The notes under the pieces are model-generated. The model saw only the letters and a program-made list of their open reading frames with translations, did no database searches and was not told the origin of the DNA. This document shows positions 26,318-35,849 of a DNA stretch of 60,840 nt, piece by piece. How positions within the stretch are numbered: the first letter of the stretch is position 1; each line of letters begins with the position of its first letter. The position numbers and the translations under genes were made by a program. The stretch is from Spirochaetota bacterium (lineage in GTDB: Bacteria; Spirochaetota; UBA12135; COTS27). The stretch covers positions 1,539,595-1,600,434 of the forward strand of contig AP019861.1 in assembly GCA_013426755.1 (NCBI GenBank). The letters run 5' to 3'.

Positions 26318-27688
26318 CTAAGAAATTTGCTTTTTTGAGTAGTAGAAATCAATCATTTCTTCGAGAAAGGCTTCGAAAAACGTGAGTGCCGACGTCATGG
26401 TAGGCGTTGTCAGATTATAAAAATGCTCATAATCGGTTTGATTCATTACAACGAGCATGCGTCGTGTTTCTGATCCTGCTAGAAGAATAGTCGCTTTGTC
26501 TTCTAGGAAATGGGGTTCCTTGAAGAGTGTTGTGAGCAGTTCAGATTTATAACTGGGTGTGAGGAGCAATTCAGAAATAGCTTCCCTAACCATCAAGTGT
26601 TCTTCATCTATCCCGTGACACAGGACAATATTAAAAAGTCCATCATAGGAAGTGGGTTTTTCATCTGCACTCGATGGTGAGTTCGCAGAGCTGGATGTCT
26701 CCTTAGTATCCGATGAAGTAGAAGTCCTAACTTCATCCGTGTCCGTATCACTGACCGTATCCGTACTGCTCATAGAATCAGGTTCCGTATCACCGACCGC
26801 ATCCGTATCACTAGCGGCATGAATGTCTTCGTTATCCATTTCAGCAGGAACAAGCTCGAAGATGATTAGACCACTCATTCTAAAAATAGCTAGAAATGTA
26901 GGGAGCGTGTCATTAAACTCAGCCTCAGTCAATGAATGAATAATATAGTGCATGAAGTCTTTAAGAATATAAGAAAGACTAAATTCTTTACGCTCAGTGA
27001 CGGCATTAGAAAAGCCATTTTCAATAACGTATTGAACTTTAGGTGGGCTTCTTTTAGATTTCAGTCTCAGGTCTGAATTAAAAATTAAATCCAAAAGCGG
27101 ACTTAACGCATTGTCAAGCGCATGATATGAAGTCGTGGATGGTAATTTTAGAACAATAACTGCCTGCGGCACCATTCCCTTTTTGATGACATGAAAGAAA
27201 CAATCATCAAACGACGTTCGATTGACGGCAGAAAACGATTTTTTTAGCGTCGGTTCTAGCTTAGCGTGTGTGAGTTTTTTCTTATTGAATAATTTAAGTA
27301 GATCATCACTGATAACAAGATTTTTGTCGTGGTTCTGTTTTTTAGCTTTGTTCTCAGGATCACGGCTGTAAAGCAATTTTATTTTTCGCGTCTGAACATT
27401 AATATCATAAAAATAAAATGCTTTAATCTTAATATGTTTAGTCAACCGTTTGAGTTTCCACTCAATTATCTTCGTAATATCACTGCTGCGCTTAGGCACA
27501 AAGATCTTCGTATCAGCAAGACAAGGCAACAAGTACTTCTCATAAACCTCAACCTTCTCGACAGTTTCAATGACTTTGTCAAAACCTATTTTTCTTAATT
27601 TCTTTTTGAGACCCGTCTCTTCGCCGGCAGAAATATTCTCAACGAAGTCTGCATAAAGCAATTCCTGGCTTTTTTTATATAATGACAC
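26318..27688 (-). CDS. Hypothetical protein with acidic Ser/Asp/Thr-rich linker
   Basis: I do not recognise this 456-residue protein. It appears soluble, with no signal peptide. Residues 1-290 and about 345-456 look like two folded parts. Between them lies a low-complexity linker with repeated SDTDAVGDTE-type segments. A run reading KIKAFYFYDINVQTRKIKLL and a second part with HGIDEEHLMVREAISELLL suggest alpha/beta structure. The gene is downstream of the acidic protein at 28019 on the same strand, about 330 bases apart. Both have long acidic low-complexity stretches, so a functional link is possible but unproven. Confidence 0.6.
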   Translation of the reverse strand: MSLYKKSQELLYADFVENISAGEETGLKKKLRKIGFDKVIETVEKVEVYEKYLLPCLADTKIFVPKRSSDITKIIEWKLKRLTKHIKIKAFYFYDINVQTRKIKLLYSRDPENKAKKQNHDKNLVISDDLLKLFNKKKLTHAKLEPTLKKSFSAVNRTSFDDCFFHVIKKGMVPQAVIVLKLPSTTSYHALDNALSPLLDLIFNSDLRLKSKRSPPKVQYVIENGFSNAVTERKEFSLSYILKDFMHYIIHSLTEAEFNDTLPTFLAIFRMSGLIIFELVPAEMDNEDIHAASDTDAVGDTEPDSMSSTDTVSDTDTDEVRTSTSSDTKETSSSANSPSSADEKPTSYDGLFNIVLCHGIDEEHLMVREAISELLLTPSYKSELLTTLFKEPHFLEDKATILLAGSETRRMLVVMNQTDYEHFYNLTTPTMTSALTFFEAFLEEMIDFYYSKKQIS

Positions 27689-28018
27689 TTAGCTTAATTC
27701 TCCATAACTTTTTTACTCTTTTATCATCACTCAAATAAAACCACTGCCTAGCACAACATACCCCTGCATAAAACCTTTGTTTATCACTACAGTATTTATC
27801 ATTAGAATGTTTATGACTGCAGCAATCCAATTAAACTTAATTTGAACTTAAATGGGGTTAATAAATTGGGGCTACCCTGTACTTAAAACGCCAAAAAAAT
27901 TAACTGCACTGCATCCTATTTATTTTATCACGGACAGATTAGTAACACGTTGGCACTAGAAGGCTTAATGAACTCTGTTTTACCAAAAAATCAATGTGCG
28001 GGGCATCTCATAAAAAAG
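27689..28018. other. Intergenic region, no gene seen
   Basis: AT-rich sequence with a loose duplication (ATCACTACAGTATTTATCATTAG against TTATGACTGCAGCAATC). Neither coding frames nor clear regulatory sites are visible. Confidence 0.35.
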
Positions 28019-28963
28019 TCAAGCCTTAGAGACTGCATTGACAATTTGCGTGTATTTTTTAAAATACTTAGAATGGGCAAAGGCTTCTACTTTTTCCTTA
28101 GGAAGATGCGTCATAAGATCATCTAAGTGCTTAAAAAGCTCTTTGAATTCTTGACTGAGAACAAGGTCGGGTTCTGTCAATCTAGCCGTAGGTGGAGACG
28201 GTGCTGTATGTGCCAATTGATCTGAGGCAGAGACTTCAATATTTCCACCACTTTTATCTAAATTGTCGATGAGATTATCTAATTCATTGCCAGAGAGAGC
28301 AACAGTTTCTTTTTCTACCATCATTTCAGTCAGATCGTCTGAGACTGCATCTGTATTTTTATTATTTAATGAAAGTTCATTGTCTTCGGTGAGCGGCAAT
28401 TCTAGATCAGCCATTTTATCGAGTGCGTCTGGGTCTTCGGCAGAAGTGCTAGCGGGCTCCGTCAATTCTGATAAAGCTGCTGGTGGCGGCGCGTCTGCTG
28501 CTGCACTACCGTCAAGCGGAGCGGTCAATTCCTCAGCAGCGCTAGGATTTTCTGCACCTAAGTCGTCTGCATCTAGGTCTGCAATATCACCATGATTTAT
28601 ATCGTCAAGCGAAGTCATCTCTGCTGCTTCGTTGTGAAGAGATGTGTCTAGCTGTTCGTCAATTTCTGCTGTTTGGGGTTCACCACTGGAGACATCTTTA
28701 CCAGGTGTATGTTCCAAATGAGCGTCCATATCTAAGGAAACAATGTCTTCCATTACAGCGGTATCCGTAGTGTCTTCATGATGATGACGTGTATTAGGAT
28801 CATTGGAATCATTGAGATCATCATTAGAATGGGTCTCTGCAGCAGATGAGCCGCGTTCTGAAATAATTGTGCTGCTATCAATAATTTCATCCAGTTCAGA
28901 TTTCGTCAAAGAAATATCTTCTTCATTGGTTTCTACATCATCGTTCTGGTCCTCTGTGATCAT
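28019..28963 (-). CDS. Acidic low-complexity protein with repeated ELDxxID motifs
   Basis: The 314-residue protein is very acidic and Ala/Ser/Asp-rich. A motif of the form (I/V)(S/A)L(T/S)xxELDxxID occurs near the N-terminus (ISLTKSELDEIID, about residue 17) and again near residue 230 (TVALSGNELDNLID). The last 45 residues (EFKELFKHLDDLMTHLPKEK, then AFAHSKYFKKYTQI) form a compact charged helical end. From memory, proteins with ELD motifs joined to such an end occur in spirochaetes, which supports the organism assignment. The biochemical role is unknown. No signal peptide is visible, so it is probably cytoplasmic. Confidence 0.65.
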   Translation of the reverse strand: MITEDQNDDVETNEEDISLTKSELDEIIDSSTIISERGSSAAETHSNDDLNDSNDPNTRHHHEDTTDTAVMEDIVSLDMDAHLEHTPGKDVSSGEPQTAEIDEQLDTSLHNEAAEMTSLDDINHGDIADLDADDLGAENPSAAEELTAPLDGSAAADAPPPAALSELTEPASTSAEDPDALDKMADLELPLTEDNELSLNNKNTDAVSDDLTEMMVEKETVALSGNELDNLIDNLDKSGGNIEVSASDQLAHTAPSPPTARLTEPDLVLSQEFKELFKHLDDLMTHLPKEKVEAFAHSKYFKKYTQIVNAVSKA

Positions 28964-29258
28964 ATCTCTACTCCCCTAACATGTGAATTTTTCTTACCTA
29001 TAACCTTTATAAAAAACAATGCTCATAATTCATTTATTTTAGCAAACAAGCATTCTATTATTTATCGTCATAACAACTTTTAATATCAAATTTAGTGTAT
29101 TTATTCTCTCACGTAGTCATTTCCCTATAAATAGCCCTTAGATAAGGACTATTTATGGGTTATTTCATCGAGGCATTTCTTACTGTATAAGCTATTTTTA
29201 CTGTATAACCTATATATTACAATGCAAGTTTTAAAAAAAATGACTGACTTTGTACGGC

Positions 29259-30632
29259 TTAACAACGTTGTTTAATGGTGTTTTTACTGTGTTTTTTACC
29301 TCGTAAAGAGTTATAACCAAGTTTACCATCAAATAGCCTAAGATTAGAAGGAAAATTGTTTGAAAAAAGCGTTCCTGTGCCGAAACCTTGATGAAGTGTG
29401 TTATTAGCCAAGTTCAATGCAGGATACGCCCATTCACAAATACTTTCTAACCCAATACTGCTCTCGAGCGTTGACGTGACAATCCAAGGGATACGGTATT
29501 GATTGGCAAGCCTGATCCACTCAGCACAGGCTGAGAAGCCCCCAAGTAAAGTCGGTTTCAATATCAAGCCCTGTGGAACATATTCTTTTATAAAGCTAGC
29601 CTTGGCATCCCATCCCGTAATATTTATCAAGGTTTCATCTAACGCTATTCGTATAGGCGCAGCACGCAATAATTTTTTAAACTCACGGCTCTCTTGAGAA
29701 GTTCTGGCTGGAGAAAGCGGTTGTTCAACTAATTCGATGCGATAAGGCGCTAATTTCTCTAAAACATGCATAGCTTCATCATACGTCGCTAAACTACCGT
29801 TAAAATCTAAACGAAGGGCAACCGTTTTACTCTTTGTTCTGATATAAGTCAAAAGCTCCTGTTCTAACTGCAGATCATTTCCAACCTTTATTTTAAGACA
29901 AGTATACCCCGCAGCCAACAATTTATCGATCTGAGCGATCATTTCTTCATAACTGGCAACCCAAACGAGACCATTGATAGGAAGCGTGGCTTGTCCTGAT
30001 AAGAAATCTGACCGCTGGGGTAAAAATATGGCTTGCTGTTCTGCCTCGCCCAATGTGTACTCAGAGCTTTTTATATCTTCAGAGTCTCTCGTATATTCAA
30101 GGCTTTTTGAATATTTAGGGCTTTTTTTATACTCAGATTTTTTTGTGAATTCAGGTTTTTTTGCGTAACGTTGCTCCAAAAAAGACCTGCTCTGTAATAA
30201 TCGCTGCCACGCCATCTCATAAGCAAACCGTAATGACGGGAAAGCAACCAATTCAGCTAACATTTCTTCTGGCAATAGACCACTACTACTGACCATCCAA
30301 GCCATCTTGTCATTAAAGGCTTTGTCATCGAAGTCAATTGTCTCTGTGCTAAGCCCAGGCAGAGGCGCCGCTTCACCGATATAGCAGCCTTGTTCATATT
30401 GAAAATACTTTTGTAAATACCGATGGTCATCGAAATAATTGTCCTTATCACAGAAAAGTGGCTCTTTAATCCGATCGTAACCCTTGATGCGTAGTAACAA
30501 AATGTAAATACGCCGCTTTGTTAAAATACTACGGGACGTCCAAGCCGGTTTTTTGAATTTGAGTGTGTATTCCTTAAAGGTAATTTCTAACCTTTCTGCT
30601 AACTTCCGATCTTCCGCTAACTTCTGCTTCAT
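29259..30632 (-). CDS. menC: o-Succinylbenzoate synthase-like enolase-superfamily enzyme
   Basis: The 457-residue protein has the enolase-superfamily barrel with the acid-base lysine pair K247-I-K249. Metal ligands are Asp276 (LDFNGS), Glu303 (VEQPL) and Asp332 (LDET), and a second catalytic Lys359 lies in LILKPTLLGG. The capping domain contains KKPAWTSRSILTKRR and GEAAPLPGLS, typical of MenC, which makes o-succinylbenzoate for menaquinone. Dipeptide epimerase is the main alternative. An insert at residues 158-192 consists of six-residue repeats of the type KKSEYK/KSLEYT, longer than in relatives. No other men genes are in the window. Confidence 0.82.
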   Translation of the reverse strand: MKQKLAEDRKLAERLEITFKEYTLKFKKPAWTSRSILTKRRIYILLLRIKGYDRIKEPLFCDKDNYFDDHRYLQKYFQYEQGCYIGEAAPLPGLSTETIDFDDKAFNDKMAWMVSSSGLLPEEMLAELVAFPSLRFAYEMAWQRLLQSRSFLEQRYAKKPEFTKKSEYKKSPKYSKSLEYTRDSEDIKSSEYTLGEAEQQAIFLPQRSDFLSGQATLPINGLVWVASYEEMIAQIDKLLAAGYTCLKIKVGNDLQLEQELLTYIRTKSKTVALRLDFNGSLATYDEAMHVLEKLAPYRIELVEQPLSPARTSQESREFKKLLRAAPIRIALDETLINITGWDAKASFIKEYVPQGLILKPTLLGGFSACAEWIRLANQYRIPWIVTSTLESSIGLESICEWAYPALNLANNTLHQGFGTGTLFSNNFPSNLRLFDGKLGYNSLRGKKHSKNTIKQRC

Positions 30633-31220
30633 ACAATCACAACTTCTTCACACAATAACTATTTCAATTGATTTCTAATAATAAGGAATTCTCATAACAC
30701 TTAACATTGAAGCACTGTTTAGTTAGGTTTTTGATAATACATCGTTGTTATAACACTTAATCCATAAGGAATCGTTATAACACTTGATATTAAGGTATCG
30801 TTACGACACGACGTATTGTTTCAAATACTTATTTTATAGGTATTAATTACCTCAATACTTCAATCTATGTATTGTAAAATAACATACGGCAGTTTTATAA
30901 ATAGCGAGTTTCGTTTTACAAATGTTTTACAAATAAATAGCGAGTTTCCGTTTTACAAATAGCGAGTTTACAAATAAGAATTTAATATATGACAATTTAA
31001 TATATGACAATTTAATAAACACCGAGTTAGTAAATAGCGAGTTGCTACGTAGCGAGTTAATGCAGATAATCTTCTGCTCAGTTTAGAATATTACTCTGGT
31101 CATTTAATAGCGAGATTCATACGGGAATTGATACGACTTACTTCACTTATTCATACATTTAACACATATTTAACGCATGCACTACGTTTTCTATCATAAT
31201 AACATCACACTTGGGCTTTG
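30633..31220. other. Intergenic region with degenerate repeats
   Basis: Phrases such as GTTATAACACTTAAT recur between 30690 and 30810, and AAATAGCGAGTTT recurs between 30898 and 31060. No gene is evident. The frames in this interval are not protein-like. Confidence 0.5.
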
Positions 31221-31370
31221 AAATTGTATAGAATTGTATAGAATTGTATAGAATTGTATAGAATTGTATAGAATTGTATAGAATTGTATAGAATTGTATA
31301 GAATTGTATAGAATTGTATAGAATTGTATAGAATTGTGTAGAATTGTGTAGAATTGTGTGGAATTGTGTA
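31221..31370. repeat. 10-bp tandem repeat (GAATTGTATA), 15 units
   Basis: Fifteen exact or near-exact units of GAATTGTATA fill 31221-31370; the last four change to GAATTGTGTA/GTGTG. The array ends 64 bases before the pheA ATG. Unit length is close to one helical turn of DNA, so curvature or spacing effects on the promoter are possible. Confidence 0.97.
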
Positions 31371-31434
31371 GATAACGTATCATGGGATATATTTAAGGAT
31401 ATTATTAAGAATATTATTAAGGATATTGGCTGCG

Positions 31435-32694
31435 ATGCAGAAATTTGAAGCTCCATTTAAAGAATTACGCCATCAGATAGACCTTATTGACAATATTATC
31501 ATTGAAAAGCTACTGATGAGAATGCTTTTGTCATGGCAGATAGGCAATCTAAAAAAACAATACGATCAGAGCATATTTCAAATCGATCGCGAACGCGAAG
31601 TTATCAACCGCATGATCAAACTAAAAAATCAAACCTTAACCACCCTCACAAGTGATATTCCCGACCATTATAAGACTCTACTCAAGCATTTACCCAAATT
31701 GCCTGAATCGACCCCTAAGGACCTTGCAGTCATCCTTCCCGATAAGGTCATTCGTCTCGTTTACAATGAAATCATGTCCGCTTCGCGCGCAGCACAACAA
31801 CCCCTTCGTATAGGTTACCTCGGAGCGCCAGGGTCTTTCAGTTACATAGCAGCATTACAATTATTCGGTTCTTCATCAGAATACATTCCTTACACCAATT
31901 TTCACCGTATTTTCAAGGCTATTGACCAGAAAAGTGAAAATATTGCCCTCGTTCCAATTGAAAACAGTACCGAAGGAACTGTCGGTGCAACCGTCGATCT
32001 CATGGTAAGCTACGACGTTGAGATCATTATGGAATGCTTGATGCCCATCAATCTAACACTCCTGTCTAAGAGCAAAGAACTCAATATGATTAAAACGCTT
32101 GTCTCCCATGCACAGCCTCTCAGTCAGGCACAGCAGTGGATCCACGAACACCTCCCAGACGTGACCATCAAAGAGGCCAGATCGACCGTCCACGCCGCAG
32201 AAATTGCTCTCAAAAATCAAACTTTTGCCTGCATTACTTCTAGACAATTGGCATCCTACTATCCAGAACTCCACATCCTCCGCTCTAACCTAGAAGACAA
32301 TCATCACAACATGACGCGCTTTCTAGTCATCAAAAATAGCCACAGCAAAACTCCCAATCTCTCGTATCGCTACGACCCACCCGAAAAAACAGACCATAAT
32401 TGGATCTCCACACTCATCTTCGCCACCAATCACCAATCAGGTTCTTTATACAAAATCCTCAAATTATTCAAAAATCATAACCTCAACATGACCAATCTCG
32501 TCTCCAGACCTTCTAAAAAGAAACCCTTCGAATATTTGTTTTACGTAGATTTCATAGGACACCATCAAGCCGCACACATTCAGAAAGCGTTAAATTCTAT
32601 AAAAAAACACTCCCAATTCTTCAAATTCCTAGGTTCCTATCCACGTGGGAAACATTCCGCTAAATCTACTCCTCCCACATCGCCTTACCCCTAG
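31435..32694 (+). CDS. pheA: Bifunctional chorismate mutase / prephenate dehydratase
   Basis: The enzyme converts chorismate to prephenate and then phenylpyruvate for phenylalanine synthesis. The N-terminal AroQ mutase (about 1-90) shows ELRHQIDLIDNIIIEKLL. The dehydratase follows with RIGYLGAPGSFSYIAA (usual G-P-E-G-T-F-S altered to G-A-P-G-S-F-S), VPIENSTEGTVG and NMTRFLVI carrying the catalytic Thr-Arg-Phe. A C-terminal ACT domain (GSLYKILKLFKNHNLNMTNL, then SRPSKKKP) should bind Phe for feedback control. I prefer the ATG at 31435 over an in-frame TTG nine bases earlier, because AAGGA at 31419-31423 is 11 bases upstream of the ATG. About 419 residues, typical of P-proteins. Confidence 0.93.
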   Translation: MQKFEAPFKELRHQIDLIDNIIIEKLLMRMLLSWQIGNLKKQYDQSIFQIDREREVINRMIKLKNQTLTTLTSDIPDHYKTLLKHLPKLPESTPKDLAVILPDKVIRLVYNEIMSASRAAQQPLRIGYLGAPGSFSYIAALQLFGSSSEYIPYTNFHRIFKAIDQKSENIALVPIENSTEGTVGATVDLMVSYDVEIIMECLMPINLTLLSKSKELNMIKTLVSHAQPLSQAQQWIHEHLPDVTIKEARSTVHAAEIALKNQTFACITSRQLASYYPELHILRSNLEDNHHNMTRFLVIKNSHSKTPNLSYRYDPPEKTDHNWISTLIFATNHQSGSLYKILKLFKNHNLNMTNLVSRPSKKKPFEYLFYVDFIGHHQAAHIQKALNSIKKHSQFFKFLGSYPRGKHSAKSTPPTSPYP

Positions 32695-32744
32695 ACAACC
32701 TGTTTAATGAGAACAATTCATTAATAATATTAACCAACTCGATA

Positions 32745-32945
32745 GACTAGGTAGATTGATTAACTAGGTAGATTGATAGATTAATTGGATAGATTGATAG
32801 ATTAATTGGATAGATTGATAGATTAATTGGATAGATTGACAGATTAATTGGATAGATTGATAGATTAATTGGATAGGTTGGTATATTAATTGGATAGGTT
32901 GGTATATTAATTGGATAGATTGATAGATTAATTGGATAATTTAAT
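32745..32945. repeat. 21-bp tandem repeat, about nine copies
   Basis: Units of TAGATTGATAGATTAATTGGA, with some copies reading GGTTGGTATATTAATTGGA, fill the space between pheA and the thymidylate kinase gene. Confidence 0.9.
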
Positions 32946-33004
32946 CAAAAATCTATACTCGTACCGCGTTCTTACTGAAGACATTCGTTCCACTACGTTT
33001 TTGA

Positions 33005-33700
33005 ATGAACTCTATAAATGCAGCAGCACTCCGTAGCAAATTTATTGTTATCGAGGGAATAGATGGTGCTGGGAAAGATTCTGTGACCCATGCTCTTAAA
33101 AACCTGCTAGCAAGCCTGCAGTTAACGTCCCTCAAAGACACGATCATTACTGCCGAGCCCACGCTCAAATCTCCCGCATGCCTAGCAATAGCTAAGGTCT
33201 TAAAACAATCGCAGCCACTCTCTCCAGAACAATGCCAAGCCCTAGCCAAGCTTTACATTGAAGACAGACAGTTTCATCAAAAAACACTTCAATTTTACAA
33301 AAAACACCAAAAATTAATCCTTTGTGTCCGTTACGATCTCTCGACATACGCTTATCAAAGTGCTATATTCGATGCAGCTGCAAGAAAGACACTGTTTGCT
33401 GAATTTTACAATCTTCACGCTTATAATAAGCCGCATGGAAGTCTTATTCCTGATTTGACCTATTTCCTCGATATTCCGCTGCAGACCTCTAAAAAACGCG
33501 TGCAATCACGCGGGAAATCTCTTCATTTCTATGAAAAACAACAGACTTCATTCACAAAAAACGTCATCACCGCCTATCATCAGGCAATTGAGTTCCTCAT
33601 AAAAAAAGACAACCGCAACATCGCAGTCATTGATGCTACGCAGAATATAGAAACCATACTTCCAGTCCTCAAAAAACACTTAATAGCCCTCACCCATTGA
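33005..33700 (+). CDS. tmk: Thymidylate kinase
   Basis: The 231-residue enzyme phosphorylates dTMP. The P-loop reads VIEGIDGAGKDSV (residues 15-27) and PDLTYFLDIPLQTSKKRV is the strand preceding the lid. The normal D-R-Y/H substrate motif is altered: the sequence reads ILCVRYDLSTYAYQ, keeping Arg-Tyr and the S-T-x-AYQ context but with Val where Asp usually stands. Whether this affects activity is unclear. It is also slightly longer than average. It is preceded by a 21-bp array and followed by another repeat-rich spacer. The family assignment is firm. Confidence 0.9.
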   Translation: MNSINAAALRSKFIVIEGIDGAGKDSVTHALKNLLASLQLTSLKDTIITAEPTLKSPACLAIAKVLKQSQPLSPEQCQALAKLYIEDRQFHQKTLQFYKKHQKLILCVRYDLSTYAYQSAIFDAAARKTLFAEFYNLHAYNKPHGSLIPDLTYFLDIPLQTSKKRVQSRGKSLHFYEKQQTSFTKNVITAYHQAIEFLIKKDNRNIAVIDATQNIETILPVLKKHLIALTH

Positions 33701-33724
33701 AAATCTGACCCCACCCCGTCAATA

Positions 33725-34335
33725 TTTACTGAATTACATTGCTAAATTACACCGGCAAGGTACTTTGCTAAGTCATATAGATAACCCTATATGGGTAACC
33801 GCATTACAAATTACATTGATAAATTACATTGATAAATTATATCGGTAAATTATATGGGTAACCTATATTGCTAAATTGCATTGACAAATTACATCGGTAA
33901 ATTATATGGGTAACCTATATTACTAAATTGCATTGGTAAATTATATGCGTAACCTGTATTGCTAAATTGCATTGATAAATTACATCGGTAAATTATATGG
34001 GTAACCTACATTGATAAATTACATCGGTAAATCATATGGGTAGCCTATATTGCTAAATTGCATTGATAAATTATATCGGTAAATTATATGGGTAACCTAT
34101 ATTACTGAATTACGTTGATAAATTATAGGGGCAGATTACACTAAATCGCTGATTGAAAATCGATAACTCTATTGACGATTTATTATGTGACACGAGTTAA
34201 TAATTCTATTAATGATTGACAATTCTATCGATCATTGACAATCTTATTAATGATTGATAATTTTACCGATTATTGATAATTTTACCGATTATTGATAGTT
34301 TTACTGATTATTGATGATTCTATTGATTTATTACG
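33725..34335. repeat. Degenerate tandem arrays (GATAAATTACATCGGTAAAT and ATTGATAATTTTACCG types)
   Basis: Between 33770 and 34130 the phrases AAATTACATTGATAAATTA, CATCGGTAAATTATATGGG and TAACCTATATTGCTAAATTG alternate in a compound repeat of roughly 50 bases. Between 34200 and 34335 a second family of about 20 bases repeats ATTGATAATTTTACCGATT. No gene is seen. Confidence 0.85.
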
Positions 34336-34354
34336 ATTTAAACTAGTATTATTA

Positions 34355-34480
34355 CTTTACCATTGTATTATTAGAATAATGAAATATTTCAATCTCAATC
34401 TAATACTAATGAGTGCTTTCTATTCCCACCGAGTATTATTGTGATTGATAGAGCATTATTATTTAAAATATTCGCTTTAA
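34355..34480 (+). repeat. Direct repeat (left copy) flanking the SAM methyltransferase gene
   Basis: A 126-base segment begins CTTTACCATTGTATTATTAG and ends ATTCGCTTTAA. It is repeated nearly identically at 35475-35624, beyond the methyltransferase gene. It contains ACTAATGAGTGCTTTCTATT, conserved between copies apart from single changes. Confidence 0.92.
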
Positions 34481-34507
34481 GTCAATATCATATAAATAGA
34501 AGTCCAA

Positions 34508-35254
34508 ATGATTAAAAAAGTACTGAAAAAAATTATTCCGCCCCGAATTCAGCAGAAATTAGGGCAAGCAAAAATGTTTAGAATTGGAAATAATTTCAAA
34601 AATATGACGAATGCCTACGTTTTTGATAAAATATATAACAAAGGCACTTGGGGAAAAAATATAGATGGAATTTCAACAAGCGGAATCGGCTCTCACACAA
34701 AAGAAATTATTCATCCATATATAACTCAAATTTCAAATTTTCTTTTGGAAAAAAAACCTTCTATAATTGTTGATTTAGGCTGCGGTGACTTCAATATTGG
34801 AAGCAACTTTGTCTCTTTTACTGACAAATATATTGCTTGTGATGTTTCAAACGTAATTCTAAGTAGAAATAGAGATAAATTCTCATCGTTAACAAACGTG
34901 GAGTTTAAACTATTAGACTTAAGTAAAGACTACTTGCCTAAAGGAGACATATGTTTTGTACGCCAAGTTCTTCAGCATCTCTCGAATGCTGATATTAAAA
35001 CTTTTGTTGAAAATTTAAATTCAAATAAGCCTTACAAGTATTTAGTTGTGACAGAGCACCTACCTAACAGTGATGACTTTGATGCTAATTTGGATATAGA
35101 AACAGGACCGGACATTAGGTTGATCGTTGATAGTGGCGTTGTTCTTCATAAAGCACCCTTCAATTTGGATGTTTCGAATATTTCTGAGTTGCTTGAAGTG
35201 GTTGAGGGGATTGAAGGCGGAGGAAGAGTTAAAACTACTATGTACGAGTTTTAG
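34508..35254 (+). CDS. Class I SAM-dependent methyltransferase between direct repeats
   Basis: The 248-residue protein has the SAM-binding glycine loop IIVDLGCGDFNIGSNF (about 86-101). An acidic strand end follows (YIACDVSNVIL), then LLDLSKDYLPKGD and the post-motif FVRQVLQHLSN. It resembles methyltransferases of polysaccharide or glycan clusters, but the substrate cannot be told. The N-terminal 75 residues, with KVLKKIIPPRIQQKL, form a helical extension. The gene is bracketed by 126-base and 150-base direct repeats and is a lone insertion among unrelated genes. This arrangement suggests it entered, or was duplicated and trimmed, by recombination between repeats. Confidence 0.75.
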   Translation: MIKKVLKKIIPPRIQQKLGQAKMFRIGNNFKNMTNAYVFDKIYNKGTWGKNIDGISTSGIGSHTKEIIHPYITQISNFLLEKKPSIIVDLGCGDFNIGSNFVSFTDKYIACDVSNVILSRNRDKFSSLTNVEFKLLDLSKDYLPKGDICFVRQVLQHLSNADIKTFVENLNSNKPYKYLVVTEHLPNSDDFDANLDIETGPDIRLIVDSGVVLHKAPFNLDVSNISELLEVVEGIEGGGRVKTTMYEF

Positions 35255-35474
35255 TTCAGTTAAAAAGCAATCATAAACTTTATACATAACTTACACCTAC
35301 AAAGTACTTACATAATAAAGATAATAAAAAAATTTAAACGACACGCACTATTTTAATAGGGAGCATTAGTCGTAAATTAGTCGTAAAGCACTCAAACAGA
35401 TAGATGCCTAAGCGTGTTTGAAATAGCGTTGAGAAATGGTTGAAGTTCCTAACACTTTTTCAATGTTTCTGTTG

Positions 35475-35624
35475 CTTTACCATTGTATTATTAGAGTAGA
35501 GCATTGTATTATTAGAATAATGAAGTATTTCAATCTCAATCTAATACTAACGAGTGCTTTCTATTCCCACCGAGTATTATTGTGATTGATAGAGCATTAT
35601 TATGATTTAAAATATTCGCTTTAA
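35475..35624 (+). repeat. Direct repeat (right copy) flanking the SAM methyltransferase gene
   Basis: This copy matches 34355-34480 but carries an extra internal echo (GAGTAGAGCATTGTATTATTA) near its start and a two-base TG insertion near the end. From 35255 to 35474 and 35625 to 35849 I see no gene. Confidence 0.9.
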
Positions 35625-35849
35625 CTTAAAGACTGCTTGCTTTAATTTAAAGAATATTGGCTTTGAATTAAGAACTGATTAACTTGACTTTCTTTAGATG
35701 CAATTTCCTCTCTTAAGATAAAACAACTTTTCAAAACGATAGAGCGCTCTTAAAAAACGAACTCCAATATCATTTCCCCTTAAAATACTGCTTTTAACCG
35801 ATCTATGTGCTTGAATTTTTAAACGTAAGTGAACCATTGATTGTCGCAG

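Noticed and set aside
31159..31456. Minus-strand open frames reading repetitive Tyr/Asn/Ser-rich peptides across the 10-bp array.
   Set aside because: They are produced by the repeat being free of stops; there is no ribosome-binding site or family resemblance.
34355..35624. Direct repeats around the methyltransferase interpreted as an insertion sequence or composite transposon.
   Set aside because: There is no transposase and no terminal inverted repeats; it is kept only as a repeat-flanked segment.
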